Source of the DNA: Turnera subulata
Taxonomy: Eukaryota; Streptophyta; Magnoliopsida; Malpighiales; Passifloraceae
Direction: 5' to 3'
Length of the DNA stretch: 64,000 nt
NCBI GenBank assembly: GCA_028386065.3
Contig: JAKUCV010004429.1
Span: 23,409-87,408, forward strand
The position numbers and the translations under genes are program-made. Below are positions 1-9,904 of this stretch, piece after piece (within the stretch, counting starts at the first letter, position 1; every line of letters begins with the position of its first letter). The notes under the pieces were generated by a model that saw only the letters and a list, made by a program, of their open reading frames with translations, had not been told where the DNA came from and ran no database searches.

Positions 1-1658
1 AAAACTTAGGCTCTAAATTGCTACCTACCAATATTGTGCAGCAAGCCACATCATCAAAGTGCTACCCGATGTATATAAAATTGACGCAAACTCTCAAAGT
101 ATAGGTATAGTACGAGGTATTGTTGCTCGAGGTGTTTTTTGTAATTGACAGGAAAAAAGTCAGGGTATATAATTGACGAATTTGAAATAGTACAGATACT
201 AAATATACCATTAAATCATAAAAAAATAGAGAAAATGCACAAAAAAATTGTTTCAAAAATAATTCAGCTATTATTAATGTCTAAAATACAAAATAGTACA
301 TATTAAAAAAACATGTATAATTTGAAAAATAAGTAAGCTGATATAAATATTTAAAAAATAAAAAAATATAGTGAGATTGGAAACTTGAGTTGGGTTATAA
401 GATAATTATCTTTTGTTAAGTACTTATTTTACTTTTTATTGGCATAAGGAACTTTGAAGGTCGAAAGTTATTTATTGATTTCTTTTTTATCATCTATGTA
501 TTTGCTAAACTTTGCTGAATTAGAGTTGACAATTTTCCTTCGAAAAGTATGCAGGATATCGGGCAGCAAGTGCTGCAGTGAGCAGGACAGGTTATGTTGA
601 TGTATTTATATTCGAGGAAACAATTGTAATTTCCTACTGTACCATTTTCTTTGTGCTTTAATTTGGTTGAGAACAAGCAAAGGTTCAAGTTTGGGAGAAT
701 TTGATGAGCATGAAATTAAATATATTTTACAACACGCACTATAGTCTTTTGGCCTTGCATTTTGCATTTATTCATCCATTTAGGTAGCTAAACCACTTTT
801 TTGTGTGCCAAATCCTACTTTCTATACCCTTGGCTACTTTCAAGTGCAATTAGGGCTTTTTTGGAGAATATTTGATGATTTTGGCCCAAAACCAGTGAGG
901 CGCTGAGAGGTGCCCTATGCGCTTAGACACTCCCAGAAAGGAAAGAAGATCTAGAAGTATAATTATAGACGAATTCTTGAAGCTAAAATTTAGGAATTTA
1001 ATTCCAAATCCTACACGCAGTGGTTGCTATCTTTAAGAATTTAATCCTGGATATAAAAGTAAGGTTTTCTCATACCAAAACAACTTTTAGGGTAGCAAAA
1101 TTCACGAAAGTGGCAGAGAAGAAAGTGGAGTGTTTAGTCGATTTACGGCACGTTGTACACTTACAGTGTTTGGTACGAACAGACCATACAAAAAAACTAA
1201 CTCAGAACTTTGTAACACAATCCCCGGAAAGACTATCTCCTAGTCCTATCAGAAAAGGTTAATCTGAAATAGTGTATTTTCGATGTGTGACTCACCCAAG
1301 AAAACTTACAAGTAAGACCAATTTAACGATCACTCTTAGTTTGTGCATAATAGAGAACTGCAAGCAAATAAGACTTCTACAAAAAGGCCAAAGCCTTAGG
1401 TAGTAGGTATTAGGAGGCATTGTAATGAAAATGGTTAAGGGACAATATGAGAAAAAAGATGTATAATTTAATTAAAAAAATTATGTGGATTTAAATTTAT
1501 AAAAAATATATATATTTGTGTATATTGCATAACAAAAGTTTAAAAATTATAATTGGAAAATTTAATTTTTTTAGGAAAAATAAATACTAATCAAGCCCAT
1601 ACAGATACAGCCTACGGTAAATACCAATATAAAGTGGAGGCATGCAATTAATATTTAC
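1..1658. other. AT-rich non-coding stretch, probably myosin intron 4
   Basis: No convincing coding sequence on either strand. The stretch lies directly after the splice donor of the last visible myosin exon (minus strand), so it would be intron 4 if the gene is intact. I looked for the next expected myosin exon, which carries the P-loop (GESGAGKT), and did not find it. Either this intron is longer than 1.6 kb or the gene is broken. Short ORFs here look random. Confidence 0.4.
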
Positions 1659-1804
1659 CTATAGCATGTGTCCGCAACTGCAAAGAGGTGAGGGCTTAAC
1701 TCCCCAAAAGCAGCACCCTTGTATTGTTCCATCATGTGGACATCATACAAATGTGGGAGTCGCCTAAATGGGTTCACCGCTATCAGAATGTTCCCCGTGT
1801 ATGT
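1659..1804 (-). CDS. Myosin XI exon 4
   Basis: A 146-nt exon, CAG acceptor, GTAAAT donor, ending in phase 2 within an arginine codon. It reads [13 protein letters not shown], then [16 protein letters not shown], then [15 protein letters not shown], a continuous match to the myosin head just before the P-loop exon. It is too short and interrupted by flanking stops to appear as a long ORF. Confidence 0.85.
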
Positions 1805-2551
1805 CTGCGCTTGTAATTAATTAATCAAAACAAAAAAAAAATTAATAAATTTAATACTAGTAATAAATATATTCACTACTACTACTGCAGTGTTGTTGCT
1901 AACTGTTGGGGGCTCACATATATTTCGTTCAAAGCGAAGCGACAAGCAAGATTATGTAAGACCCCTGGTTCGTGGAGATAGGCCAATTTTGTCATGTCGT
2001 CCACTCCAGCCGGGGGTGCCTCTGTGTCTTTTGGATAGATGCTCGAAACATCTGCAATTATCTGGATGGAGGATTCCAAGTGATCGTTCAATTTAATTAG
2101 TCTTATGCTTTTTTTTTATATATATATATATATAGAGATGATAATTGAAAAGTTTATATATGGTCTTGAGAAGAAGCTTCAGACTGTCTGGCTAATTAAA
2201 AGATATGTGACAGAGATATTGAGAATGAATATTAATGTACGTAGTAATTAGTAGTATTTTTCTCACAGTTTTGAGAGTAGTAGTGATTATGGTGGCATCT
2301 CTGCCTTTGATTTCTATGACTTCACCATCGATCCAGGCATCATCATGGTCCTCAGCCCAAACATGGGATCCAACTATGATGTTCACCGGCGTTGCCTGCA
2401 CCAGGATCATATCCAACAAGGAGAGTTGATCTCTATTTCTCTTTTTATTTTTATAACAATTTCCTTGGAAAGAATTAAAAAAAACGTGGTCGTTTGAGAG
2501 GATTAATAGAACATTGCTATATTATAAACAGGGAGAGAGGGAGCTCACCAT
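1659..2551 (-). CDS. Plant class XI myosin heavy chain, N-terminal part (four exons, runs off left edge)
   Basis: Class XI myosins are actin-based motors that move organelles in plant cells. The coding pieces are an ATG at 2549-2551, then 2267-2395, 1918-2061 and 1659-1804. Together they encode about 140 residues. These cover the SH3-like N-terminal domain ([17 protein letters not shown]), the linker ([26 protein letters not shown]) and the start of the motor head ([45 protein letters not shown]). All splice sites are GT/AG: donors GTGAGC, GTGAGA, GTGAGC and GTAAAT. The first intron falls directly after the ATG, giving M-A-T-P-V-N, the expected myosin XI start. An in-frame ATG at 2419 is possible but fits the family less well. 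The P-loop and the rest of the motor are not in the window. No stop interrupts the visible exons, so this may be a real gene or a recent fragment. Confidence 0.85.
1918..2061 (-). CDS. Myosin XI exon 3
   Basis: A 144-nt exon of 48 codons, phase 0 at both ends, between a CAG acceptor and a GTGAGC donor. It encodes the converter-proximal linker of the head, with the hallmark YPKDTEAPP and [15 protein letters not shown], and ends at NEIY, where plant myosin XI genes are expected to have an intron. Confidence 0.87.
2267..2395 (-). CDS. Myosin XI exon 2
   Basis: A 129-nt exon of 43 codons, phase 0 at both ends. The acceptor is GTGCAG just before GCA-ACG-CCG, and the donor is GTGAGA after AAA-ACT. 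It encodes the SH3-like domain. Residues [18 protein letters not shown] match the family consensus. The following strand ([17 protein letters not shown]) is more diverged than usual. Confidence 0.85.
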
Positions 2552-2930
2552 AATATATTGATCAGAGACTATGCAATCATCATCAATAAAAGTACAAGTT
2601 GAGGCCGAGGATGATGAGATGTTGTACGTACGGCTGAAAACTATGTATCTTTGATGAAGAAGAAGAAGAAGAAAAATAAGAGAGAAAGATAGAGGATGTT
2701 AATTAGTGTTTTGTTTTTTGAGGTATAGGGGGATTGAGGGAGGGGATATTTGAAAAAGAATGTCTGGAAGGAGTTCAATAAAGCAGAGAAGAATGCAGGT
2801 GTTGGTGGTGGTGGCGTGAGCTCAAAAGCAAAAAGGTGAGGGAGAGGGAGGAGGAGGGGGCTGCTGCTGCTCCTATATCCCACTCTCCTTTTTCTACTCT
2901 TTGTTTTGTTCATTAAAACATAGGATACTG
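2552..2930 (-). promoter_or_regulatory. Probable myosin 5' UTR and promoter-proximal region
   Basis: Upstream of the proposed start on the minus strand. It contains a run of GAA triplets on the plus strand (about 2655-2676), hence a TTC-rich leader, and a pyrimidine-rich stretch on the minus strand. No confident TATA box or transcription start could be placed. Confidence 0.35.
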
Positions 2931-2940
2931 ACTTGGCACC

Positions 2941-2976
2941 TGATAGATAGATGGATAGATAGATTGATATAGGTAT
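2941..2976. repeat. GATA-type microsatellite
   Basis: Imperfect GATA/GATG units (gatagatagatggatagatagattgat) on the plus strand. Simple repeat with no other content. Confidence 0.8.
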
Positions 2977-3791
2977 GAATTTTTTACAAAAGCTTCAGGG
3001 GGCATATATACCTAGAAATTAGAAGGCCTCTCTACACTTTCTGCAGTCACGCTTTATAAGTAGTAGTAATTTGATTATAACTGTAGTTATAACTATGTTA
3101 ATATAATATATAGTCATAACTTGTGTTGGTGGTGCGGATTTTTAATCCATTATTGACCAGATACTCTTCTAATAAAAAAAATACATAGCTAAAAGTTTGC
3201 TTAGAACGCTTGTTTTTTGAACAATTCTTCGCAAACCTAAATATTCATTACTCATCATCACCACACTGCCTTTTCCATTTCCCACTGACAGACAACATTT
3301 GGCCAGAGAGGGCATAGCTTGCCGGAGAAATCCAATGCTCTTGTGCTGTAAAGGCCGAGGTGGCATATATATAGATGTATGTTTTGCCCAAAGTATGACT
3401 AAGAGATTTTCATTGGATGATCACTCCAAGGCTAGAATGATGAAGATGATGGAGGGATGGATTTGGACCAAACAATTTGACCCCACCAAATTAGACCCTG
3501 TGGTGGACCCTTTCTCTTTTTCTTTTCTTTTTTCCTTTTGTATGGGAAAATTAAGTCGGTGTACCGCCGGATTTCATCATCACATAGAGAGGTCAAAAGT
3601 TGCTTTGTAGTTGGCATCTCAATCAAAAAAAAAAAAAAAAAGAAGCTCTCTTACCCTTCCTATCTTTCCATCCAACCAACCAACCAACCAAGCTTTTCTT
3701 CCAATGTTTCTTTCTGCTTTTTTCTATTCTTGCCTGTCAAGCAGGCTTCGCCTCTCCATTTTCTGCTGCCACTGAGTCTACTCCTGCACTC
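2977..3791. other. Intergenic, no gene seen
   Basis: Holds a 16-17 nt A-run near 3626, a pyrimidine-rich tract and a CCAA microsatellite (about 3669-3690). The ORFs here lack codon structure or family similarity. The right end is the pre-insertion target of the LINE. Confidence 0.5.
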
Positions 3792-3807
3792 TCTGCTCCG
3801 TGTTGTT
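3792..3807. repeat. LINE target-site duplication, left copy
   Basis: TCTGCTCCGTGTTGTT, identical to 9889-9904. The next outward base differs, so the duplication is exactly 16 bp. It merges into the T-run that is the LINE poly-A tail read from the other strand. Confidence 0.92.
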
Positions 3808-3846
3808 TTTTTTTTTTGGTGATACAACGGCCGTAGGCCAAGCAAA

Positions 3847-6800
3847 CTAGTTCCTTATAAATCTACTCTGGGCTATTCCCATACAATCATAACGTAACCC
3901 CTCATAAATACAGTGAGGGGGGGTGACAAATGACTCATAATCAAACGAAACATTACAACCCTGATTCGCCAAAATATCTGCACATTTATTGGCTTCCCTA
4001 TAAATGTGAGAGATGGACACTGTCCATTCCTTGCTGAGGAGAGAATGGATCCTACTCACAAGGGCAAGATTACCATTTCTCGGGGGTTCTGAACCCATCA
4101 ATAACTGCTGTACGCATTCGGAATCCACTTCGAGTTCCACCTTTTTAAAGCCTCTACTCCATGCCATATCTAGACCCAATTTAACAGCCCAGAGCTCGGC
4201 CTTTAAGGCAGAACACATCCCTAACCTTTTAGAAAAACCTCCTAAGAACTTCCCACTACCATCTCTTAGCAATCCACCTGCGCCAGCAAGACCCGGGTTA
4301 CCTTTCGAGGCCCCATCAGTATTCAGCTTCACTGCCCCCCTCGTAGGTGGCTTCCAGCATACAGACACCTCCACTCTATCGACCAGTCCTTTTAAACGAT
4401 CTTCCATTGCTAATGCGTAGCGAATGTCCTCCACAAAAGTCAGCACAACATTAATCTTCAAAGCAATATTCAGATCACCTTTAGCCCATCGGTCGTTCCT
4501 ATTCCGCCATAGCAGCCAGCAAGTGACTCCAAAGGTAGTTCTCCAGTCCACAGCAGTTGTTCTTCCCAAACTGGTACACAAATTTAACTTAATCCAATCC
4601 ACAAGTTCACAATGGAAGAAATTGGAAGTAGCCGGGGGATCAAGTAACCTCTCCCAAATCACACGAGCCCGAGGGCAATCTCTCATCACATGCATAATTG
4701 ATTCAACATGATTACACACATCACAGTTGGGATTAGTAGTCAAATGCCTCCGGCATCTTTCACTGTTTGTTAAAAGTTTACCATGTGCCATCAACCACAA
4801 AAAGGAACGGATGCGTTGAGGACCCTTCCATTTCCACACATGACTCCAAAAATTATCCTCACAATTAGGAGAGTGATCAAATAACTCATGGTAGGCAGAG
4901 GCAACAGTAAATGTACCTGAGGCGGAGGGTCGCCATATCATAGTATCCAGTCCAGCGTCCACATTAGGAGGAGCACAGGCCCGAATTTTCATAATGATCT
5001 CTGCAGGAAGTAATCTTTGCAGCTTTATCCAGTCCCAATCACCATTCCCTGCAACATATTCAAACACTTTTTTGTTGAGTTCTTCGCTATCAAGTAATAT
5101 TAAGGCATGGTTCAATAATGACTTCTCCCCTTCCAACCAAGCATCAATCCAAAATCGGACTGAAAAGCCATTCCCAATTATCCACTGCAAACCCTCTAGA
5201 ACTTGTCCCCAAACCTTCTCAATACCACGCCATAAGTATGACTTCCTACCAGTTGGTTTAATGAACCAATTATCACCTCGTTTCGTAACATACTTCGCAA
5301 CCAATACTTGAGCCCATAAACTATGTTGCTGGCTAATCATACCCCAGGCCAACTTCATTAGAAACACATCATTTAGTTGATCCATTTTCCTGAAGCCTAA
5401 CCCCCCATCCATCATCGGGCAGCAGATAGCTTCCCAACTCATCAAGTGAATTTTTCGATTTGCCTCACTACTTCCCCACACAAAATTTCTGCAACACTTC
5501 TCAATTTCATGGCAGACACTTTTTGGCAATCGAGCAGATTGCATAGTATATAAAGGAATGGCTGATATAACGGATTTGCATAGGGTAATGCGCCCCGCCA
5601 AGGACAAATTGCTTGCTTTCCACGAGGCTAGTCTTTCTCTCACTTTATCCACTGTACTCCAATAAGTAGATTTAGATACTCGCCCATGGATGATAGGGAC
5701 GCCGAGGTACTTACCTAAGTCTTTGGTGAGGGAGAAGCCACTCACTCCTGCCAACCTTGAGCATGTATCATTATCCACACCATTGGAGAAATAAACTCGA
5801 GTTTTGGCTAAACTCACTTTCTGGCCGGAGGCATCACAAAATAGTTTCAAGCACCGTTTCATTACACCCATTTGGCGCTCAGTAGCCTCCCCAAAAAGGA
5901 TAAGGTCGTCTGCAAACATGAGATGAGACAATTTAGGGCCTGTCAAACCAAAACTGAGGGGTATCCAATTTCCATTCTCCACTTCTTGGTTTATTAGCAA
6001 AGATAATCGCTCCAAGCATATGACGAAGAGATAAGGGGAGAGAGGATCCCCTTGTCTAACGCCTCTAGAAGGTGAGAATTGGGTAGTTTGTGCACCATTC
6101 CAAAGTACCTGCATGGTTGCAGACGTAACACATTGCATGATGAGGTCCACCAAAGAGTTGGGAAATCGAGTCATAGAGAGCGACTCTGCCAAAAACCTCC
6201 AGCTAATCCGGTCATATGCCTTCTCTAAATCCACCTTAATTGCCATATATTGTTGCCCTAACTTGCTTCCTTGCATAGAGTGAATTGCCTCCTGTGCAGC
6301 CACAATGTTATCCACAATGTGACGCCCAGGCACAAAGCTACTTTGTTGAGGGCTAATCAATTTGGGTAGAAGAGCTTTAATCTTATTCACAAGCAATTTA
6401 GCAACCACCTTATAAACCACATTACACAAGCCAATTGGTCGGAATTGTTCAATCCGTTCAGGGTTGTCCACTTTGGGAATGAGAACCAAAAAAGTGGGGT
6501 TTTGGCCAATCAGCGAATCGGACCCCTCAAAAACACCTCTCACAAATCTGCATACATTGGGACCTACGAGACTCCATTGGTTCTGGAAAAATACTGCTTG
6601 GAAGCCATCCGGGCCAGGAGCCTTTAAGGGTCCAATATCAAACATAGCCCTTCTGATTTCCTCATCCGAGACCCCACTGCTCAAATGACCCCTCTCTCGT
6701 TCCTCCAAGACAGGGAAGTTCAACTCCACTGTAAGGTGAGGCCGATCTAGGCAATCTTCAGCAAATAATTTTTGGTAGTAGTCACATGCCATCTTCTGTA

Positions 6801-7974
6801 AACGGTCCACATCCCATACCCAGTCACCATTGTTATTACATAACCCCTCAATTTTGTTTCTCTTCCTCCTTATGATGGTGGTTAAGTGGAAGAAGCGAGA
6901 ATTTCTATCCCCGTGATTAATCCATCTCGATCTAGATTTTTGGAGCCAAAGTACTTCCTCTTGTTGGAGGATGATATTGTATTCTCTGATAATCTCCTGT
7001 TCGCATCTTTCTAGGTTAGGGCAGCGGGATTGAGCTAAGATTTTCTGGATACCTTGCAATTTGGCCAAACACTCCTTCTTTCTGGCAAAAATGTTTCCAA
7101 AGACCTTCGCATTCCACTCTCTCAGGTTCGGTTGTAGCTGCGACAATGCCGCCCCCACTGGAGCCTCCTTATTCCACTTTGCATACATGAGGGGTTGGAA
7201 GTTATCATGACCAAGCCAGGCAGCCTCAAAGCGAAAAGGCCGCCTAGTAGTACTGAAGGTCGAGGATCCATCGAGTAACAGAAGGATAGGGTGATGATCA
7301 GATTTTAACCTTGGAAGATTTCTAAGTGAAGCTTCAGGGAATTTAAGTCTCCAGGCATCATTCACCACGGCCCGATCAAGTCTTTCAAAGATTCGTAGAC
7401 AACCAGTCCTCTTTGGACCCCTCCAAGTGTATTTAGGCCCTGTTGCCTCCATACTAAATAGTTGGCACTCATCTAAATGCTCTTGGAACTTCACACATCT
7501 TTGCATATTAGTCGGCCTACCTCCAATTTTCTCATGACTGTACAAGAAATCATTGAAATCACCAACAACAGCCCATGGTTGATTTGCCCCCACATGTAAC
7601 CTCTTTAACTCTCTCCAAAATAAATCCTTAAGCTCTTGGGCTGGATTCACATACACCACTGTTAGTAGCCATAAACCCTTGCTCTGATTTCGCACTTCCA
7701 TATGTACAAATTGTGCAGACTCCTTCAAGACCCGAAGCCCAGGAATTTGCATCGGAGCCATGACCCATAGCCCCCCCGAAAATCCCTGCGCCTCTACTTT
7801 GTGAATAAAGTTTAAGCCCATACTTCGAGCAACTCGATCAGCAGTAATTCCGCTAACCCTCACCTCAGACAACACAACAAGATCAGGGCGATTCACCCTA
7901 ACAATATCCTTCAGAATGCTATGAAGTCGCCTACTTCTAGCACCCCTACAATTCCAATATACTAATTTAATCAT
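3847..7974 (-). CDS. LINE ORF2: endonuclease - reverse transcriptase - zinc knuckle - RNase H
   Basis: About 1375 residues from the ATG at 7974, 25 nt after the ORF1 stop. The frame is open upstream to 8181, overlapping ORF1, but MIKLVYWNCRG is the natural endonuclease start. The N-terminal apurinic-type endonuclease shows WNCRGA, LSEVR, VVGDFND and KSDHHPILL. The reverse transcriptase shows FRPIGLCNVVYK, KVDLEKAYDRISW, GVRQGDPLSPYLF and the catalytic FADD. A zf-RVT region follows (CDVCNHVESIMHVMRDC). A C-terminal RNase H has its carboxylates in place (NTDGASKGNPG, KAELWA, EVDSE, NKCADILA). RNase H at the end of ORF2 is known for a subset of plant L1 elements. All motifs expected for an active protein are present. 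Confidence 0.95.
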   Translation of the reverse strand: MIKLVYWNCRGARSRRLHSILKDIVRVNRPDLVVLSEVRVSGITADRVARSMGLNFIHKVEAQGFSGGLWVMAPMQIPGLRVLKESAQFVHMEVRNQSKGLWLLTVVYVNPAQELKDLFWRELKRLHVGANQPWAVVGDFNDFLYSHEKIGGRPTNMQRCVKFQEHLDECQLFSMEATGPKYTWRGPKRTGCLRIFERLDRAVVNDAWRLKFPEASLRNLPRLKSDHHPILLLLDGSSTFSTTRRPFRFEAAWLGHDNFQPLMYAKWNKEAPVGAALSQLQPNLREWNAKVFGNIFARKKECLAKLQGIQKILAQSRCPNLERCEQEIIREYNIILQQEEVLWLQKSRSRWINHGDRNSRFFHLTTIIRRKRNKIEGLCNNNGDWVWDVDRLQKMACDYYQKLFAEDCLDRPHLTVELNFPVLEERERGHLSSGVSDEEIRRAMFDIGPLKAPGPDGFQAVFFQNQWSLVGPNVCRFVRGVFEGSDSLIGQNPTFLVLIPKVDNPERIEQFRPIGLCNVVYKVVAKLLVNKIKALLPKLISPQQSSFVPGRHIVDNIVAAQEAIHSMQGSKLGQQYMAIKVDLEKAYDRISWRFLAESLSMTRFPNSLVDLIMQCVTSATMQVLWNGAQTTQFSPSRGVRQGDPLSPYLFVICLERLSLLINQEVENGNWIPLSFGLTGPKLSHLMFADDLILFGEATERQMGVMKRCLKLFCDASGQKVSLAKTRVYFSNGVDNDTCSRLAGVSGFSLTKDLGKYLGVPIIHGRVSKSTYWSTVDKVRERLASWKASNLSLAGRITLCKSVISAIPLYTMQSARLPKSVCHEIEKCCRNFVWGSSEANRKIHLMSWEAICCPMMDGGLGFRKMDQLNDVFLMKLAWGMISQQHSLWAQVLVAKYVTKRGDNWFIKPTGRKSYLWRGIEKVWGQVLEGLQWIIGNGFSVRFWIDAWLEGEKSLLNHALILLDSEELNKKVFEYVAGNGDWDWIKLQRLLPAEIIMKIRACAPPNVDAGLDTMIWRPSASGTFTVASAYHELFDHSPNCEDNFWSHVWKWKGPQRIRSFLWLMAHGKLLTNSERCRRHLTTNPNCDVCNHVESIMHVMRDCPRARVIWERLLDPPATSNFFHCELVDWIKLNLCTSLGRTTAVDWRTTFGVTCWLLWRNRNDRWAKGDLNIALKINVVLTFVEDIRYALAMEDRLKGLVDRVEVSVCWKPPTRGAVKLNTDGASKGNPGLAGAGGLLRDGSGKFLGGFSKRLGMCSALKAELWAVKLGLDMAWSRGFKKVELEVDSECVQQLLMGSEPPRNGNLALVSRIHSLLSKEWTVSISHIYREANKCADILANQGCNVSFDYESFVTPPHCIYEGLRYDCMGIAQSRFIRN

Positions 7975-7999
7975 AAAAATATTAAGAGGTTGGAGGTAA

Positions 8000-9817
8000 T
8001 CATACCCGGTTTCCTTGAGAACCAGGATGAGGAAGGATTCCCTCACCATCGGCAACCAAATTCGCAAAAACCACATTAGTTTCCATGTTATCCAATCCTG
8101 GCAGTTGAACCGGTAGCACCCCTTGATCAGCACTGAGTTCAGGCGTACTCCCAGTTCTAGTGTCTCTGCTTCCCTCACCATTATCTTTGAAGCATTGGAT
8201 GGCTTCCTGCGGGTTGCATTTATTCACCATCATTGTGCCACCCTCATCAACCACATCTAGACCACTGTGTTTCTGCCCCGTAAATCGTGAATGGCTATGC
8301 TCCACGCCACTACTGTTCAGGAGTGCAAGAGAGGTAGATCCATCCTCGAAATTAGCTTCATTCCTATCTTCCAAAACACTGCTCACATTAAGTGACTCCC
8401 TTTTGTTTCTAGTAGTAGATCGACTACGGCTCCTCAAACGACTGGACGATTCCTCTTTGGCTTTCCCCTTACCAATATTGGTAATATCCTTCAGCGGTAT
8501 CTTTCTTGCCGGAGCTCTCCCCTCTCTAATGATCACTGAGGTTCCCGGTACGGCCAGAGGGACTTGCCCCACAGTTATCACCCCTGTCATACCATTAGAG
8601 TTCCCCTTCGGTAGTACTGGGTCCACCGCCATCCTCGATATGTCCATCAGCCCTACTGCATTCTCCACTGCCACAGCAACATCACTGATCGTTTTCGCAT
8701 TCGACCCCTGATTGGTGGTAGCCGTTGTAGCATTGTCATTCTTTCCATCTCTTTTACCTGTTTCTGGCAGCTCCTGAACCTTCTGCATAGGTCCCTCTTC
8801 CATAGCGTGAAGGACGTCAAAACGCGAGGTAGTAGCAATACTTTCCGTATTTGCAGCAGGCCTTCTTCCTCTCCCTCTCTTTTGGACTAGCATCCACTCC
8901 CCACGAGTTTCATAAACTTCAGGGCGAGCTTTAGGCATTGCCGCGCCAGGTCTATGGGTAGAAGGGATTGTAATACCGGAGTTAAGAACGTCAGGATCAA
9001 CATGCTGAGATGGACACAACTCCTCCTTATGCCCATACAGTCCACAATTAAAACATACCAGGTGGAGTCCATCATATTCCGCACGCCAAATCCTTCTTCC
9101 CATGCGAAACTTAGCCAGCAGCGGTTTTGTTAGATCCACCTCCACACATACTTTTGCGAACTGTCCTCTCTCTGCATTCAGAGTATTCCGATCCACCTTG
9201 ATGGTGCGTCCGATGCGATTACCTAATCTTCTCAGAAATTCAGTCTCATAGAACTCCATAGGCAAATTGGGGAAGTGCACCCACACAGCAACATTATCAA
9301 TGGAGGCCTCATAGGGGTCAAAGTAAGGCTTCCATGGACGCATAGTGAGATAGTGATCAGCCACTGTCCACGGCCCTCCAGTCAGCACATTTCGATAATC
9401 CTGCAGACAGTTGAATCGCACAATGTAAAAGTCATTACCCAAGTCAGCTAAGGTGAAAGCCCGACTCGTTGTCCACAGCGTGTTCAACCGATTCAGTAAG
9501 AAACGGTAGCTCACTTTCTTTCCCAAAACTTTCACAATCAAGGCGTGTCTCCAGTTCCGGTACAACCGTCTCTTCTCCGCAGCAGATAGCCGGATTGTTG
9601 GACAGTCCGGCTCCTCATCCTCCGGGTCAGAGTCAGAGAGGACATCAAAATCATCAAGGTCAGTGATATCTTCCTCCATAGCATCATCTTTCTCCTCAGA
9701 GCCCATAAGCAGATCCCTATAAGAAGTCTTCCTTCGATTCCCAGCAGTCGCATCAGTCGCCGGAGCATCCCCCAAGCCAATCTTAGCTTCACCCGGCAGA
9801 GGAACCCCATCCTTCAT
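8000..9817 (-). CDS. LINE ORF1: DUF4283 nucleic-acid-binding protein with zinc knuckle
   Basis: A 605-residue protein thought to package the LINE RNA. Residues about 75-235 form a DUF4283 domain (LADLGNDFYIVRF, GGPWTVADHYLTMRPWKP, VAVWVHFPNLPMEFYE, RTIKVDRNTL, FAKVCVEVDL). A CX2CX4HX4C knuckle follows (CFNCGLYGHKEELC, about residue 258). The C-terminal half is low-complexity and basic (SSSRLRSRSRSTTRNKRE), as in other plant LINE ORF1 proteins. The stop at 8000 is followed 25 nt later by the ORF2 start, so ORF2 is probably translated by reinitiation. Confidence 0.93.
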   Translation of the reverse strand: MKDGVPLPGEAKIGLGDAPATDATAGNRRKTSYRDLLMGSEEKDDAMEEDITDLDDFDVLSDSDPEDEEPDCPTIRLSAAEKRRLYRNWRHALIVKVLGKKVSYRFLLNRLNTLWTTSRAFTLADLGNDFYIVRFNCLQDYRNVLTGGPWTVADHYLTMRPWKPYFDPYEASIDNVAVWVHFPNLPMEFYETEFLRRLGNRIGRTIKVDRNTLNAERGQFAKVCVEVDLTKPLLAKFRMGRRIWRAEYDGLHLVCFNCGLYGHKEELCPSQHVDPDVLNSGITIPSTHRPGAAMPKARPEVYETRGEWMLVQKRGRGRRPAANTESIATTSRFDVLHAMEEGPMQKVQELPETGKRDGKNDNATTATTNQGSNAKTISDVAVAVENAVGLMDISRMAVDPVLPKGNSNGMTGVITVGQVPLAVPGTSVIIREGRAPARKIPLKDITNIGKGKAKEESSSRLRSRSRSTTRNKRESLNVSSVLEDRNEANFEDGSTSLALLNSSGVEHSHSRFTGQKHSGLDVVDEGGTMMVNKCNPQEAIQCFKDNGEGSRDTRTGSTPELSADQGVLPVQLPGLDNMETNVVFANLVADGEGILPHPGSQGNRV

Positions 9818-9888
9818 CCTAGCCCTCTTGCTCGCGTGAGCACGAGCGTCCTCTTCACCATTCGGGTTCGTCCCGTTCGCCTCCAGAA

Positions 9889-9904
9889 TCTGCTCCGTGT
9901 TGTT
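9889..9904. repeat. LINE target-site duplication, right copy
   Basis: TCTGCTCCGTGTTGTT, an exact match to 3792-3807, at the 5' end of the LINE. Confidence 0.92.

Larger units (their letters stand above)
3808..9888 (-). mobile_element. Near-full-length L1-type LINE with RNase H, both ORFs open
   Basis: A non-LTR retrotransposon of about 6.08 kb. It moves by nicking the target with its endonuclease and copying its RNA at the nick. On the minus strand the order is a short 5' leader (about 71 nt), ORF1, ORF2, a short 3' UTR and a poly-A tail (the T-run ending at 3817). Perfect 16-bp TSDs flank it. Both ORFs lack stops or frameshifts, which suggests a recent and possibly autonomous copy. The ORF1 frame stays open upstream of its ATG to the 5' junction, so a small 5' truncation cannot be excluded. 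Confidence 0.93.

Noticed and set aside
2641..2913. Minus-strand ORF of 90 codons just upstream of the myosin start
   Set aside because: Pyrimidine-rich leader; better explained as the myosin 5' UTR region.
4013..6688. Several plus-strand ORFs within the LINE
   Set aside because: Shadows of LINE ORF2, which has clear catalytic motifs on the minus strand.
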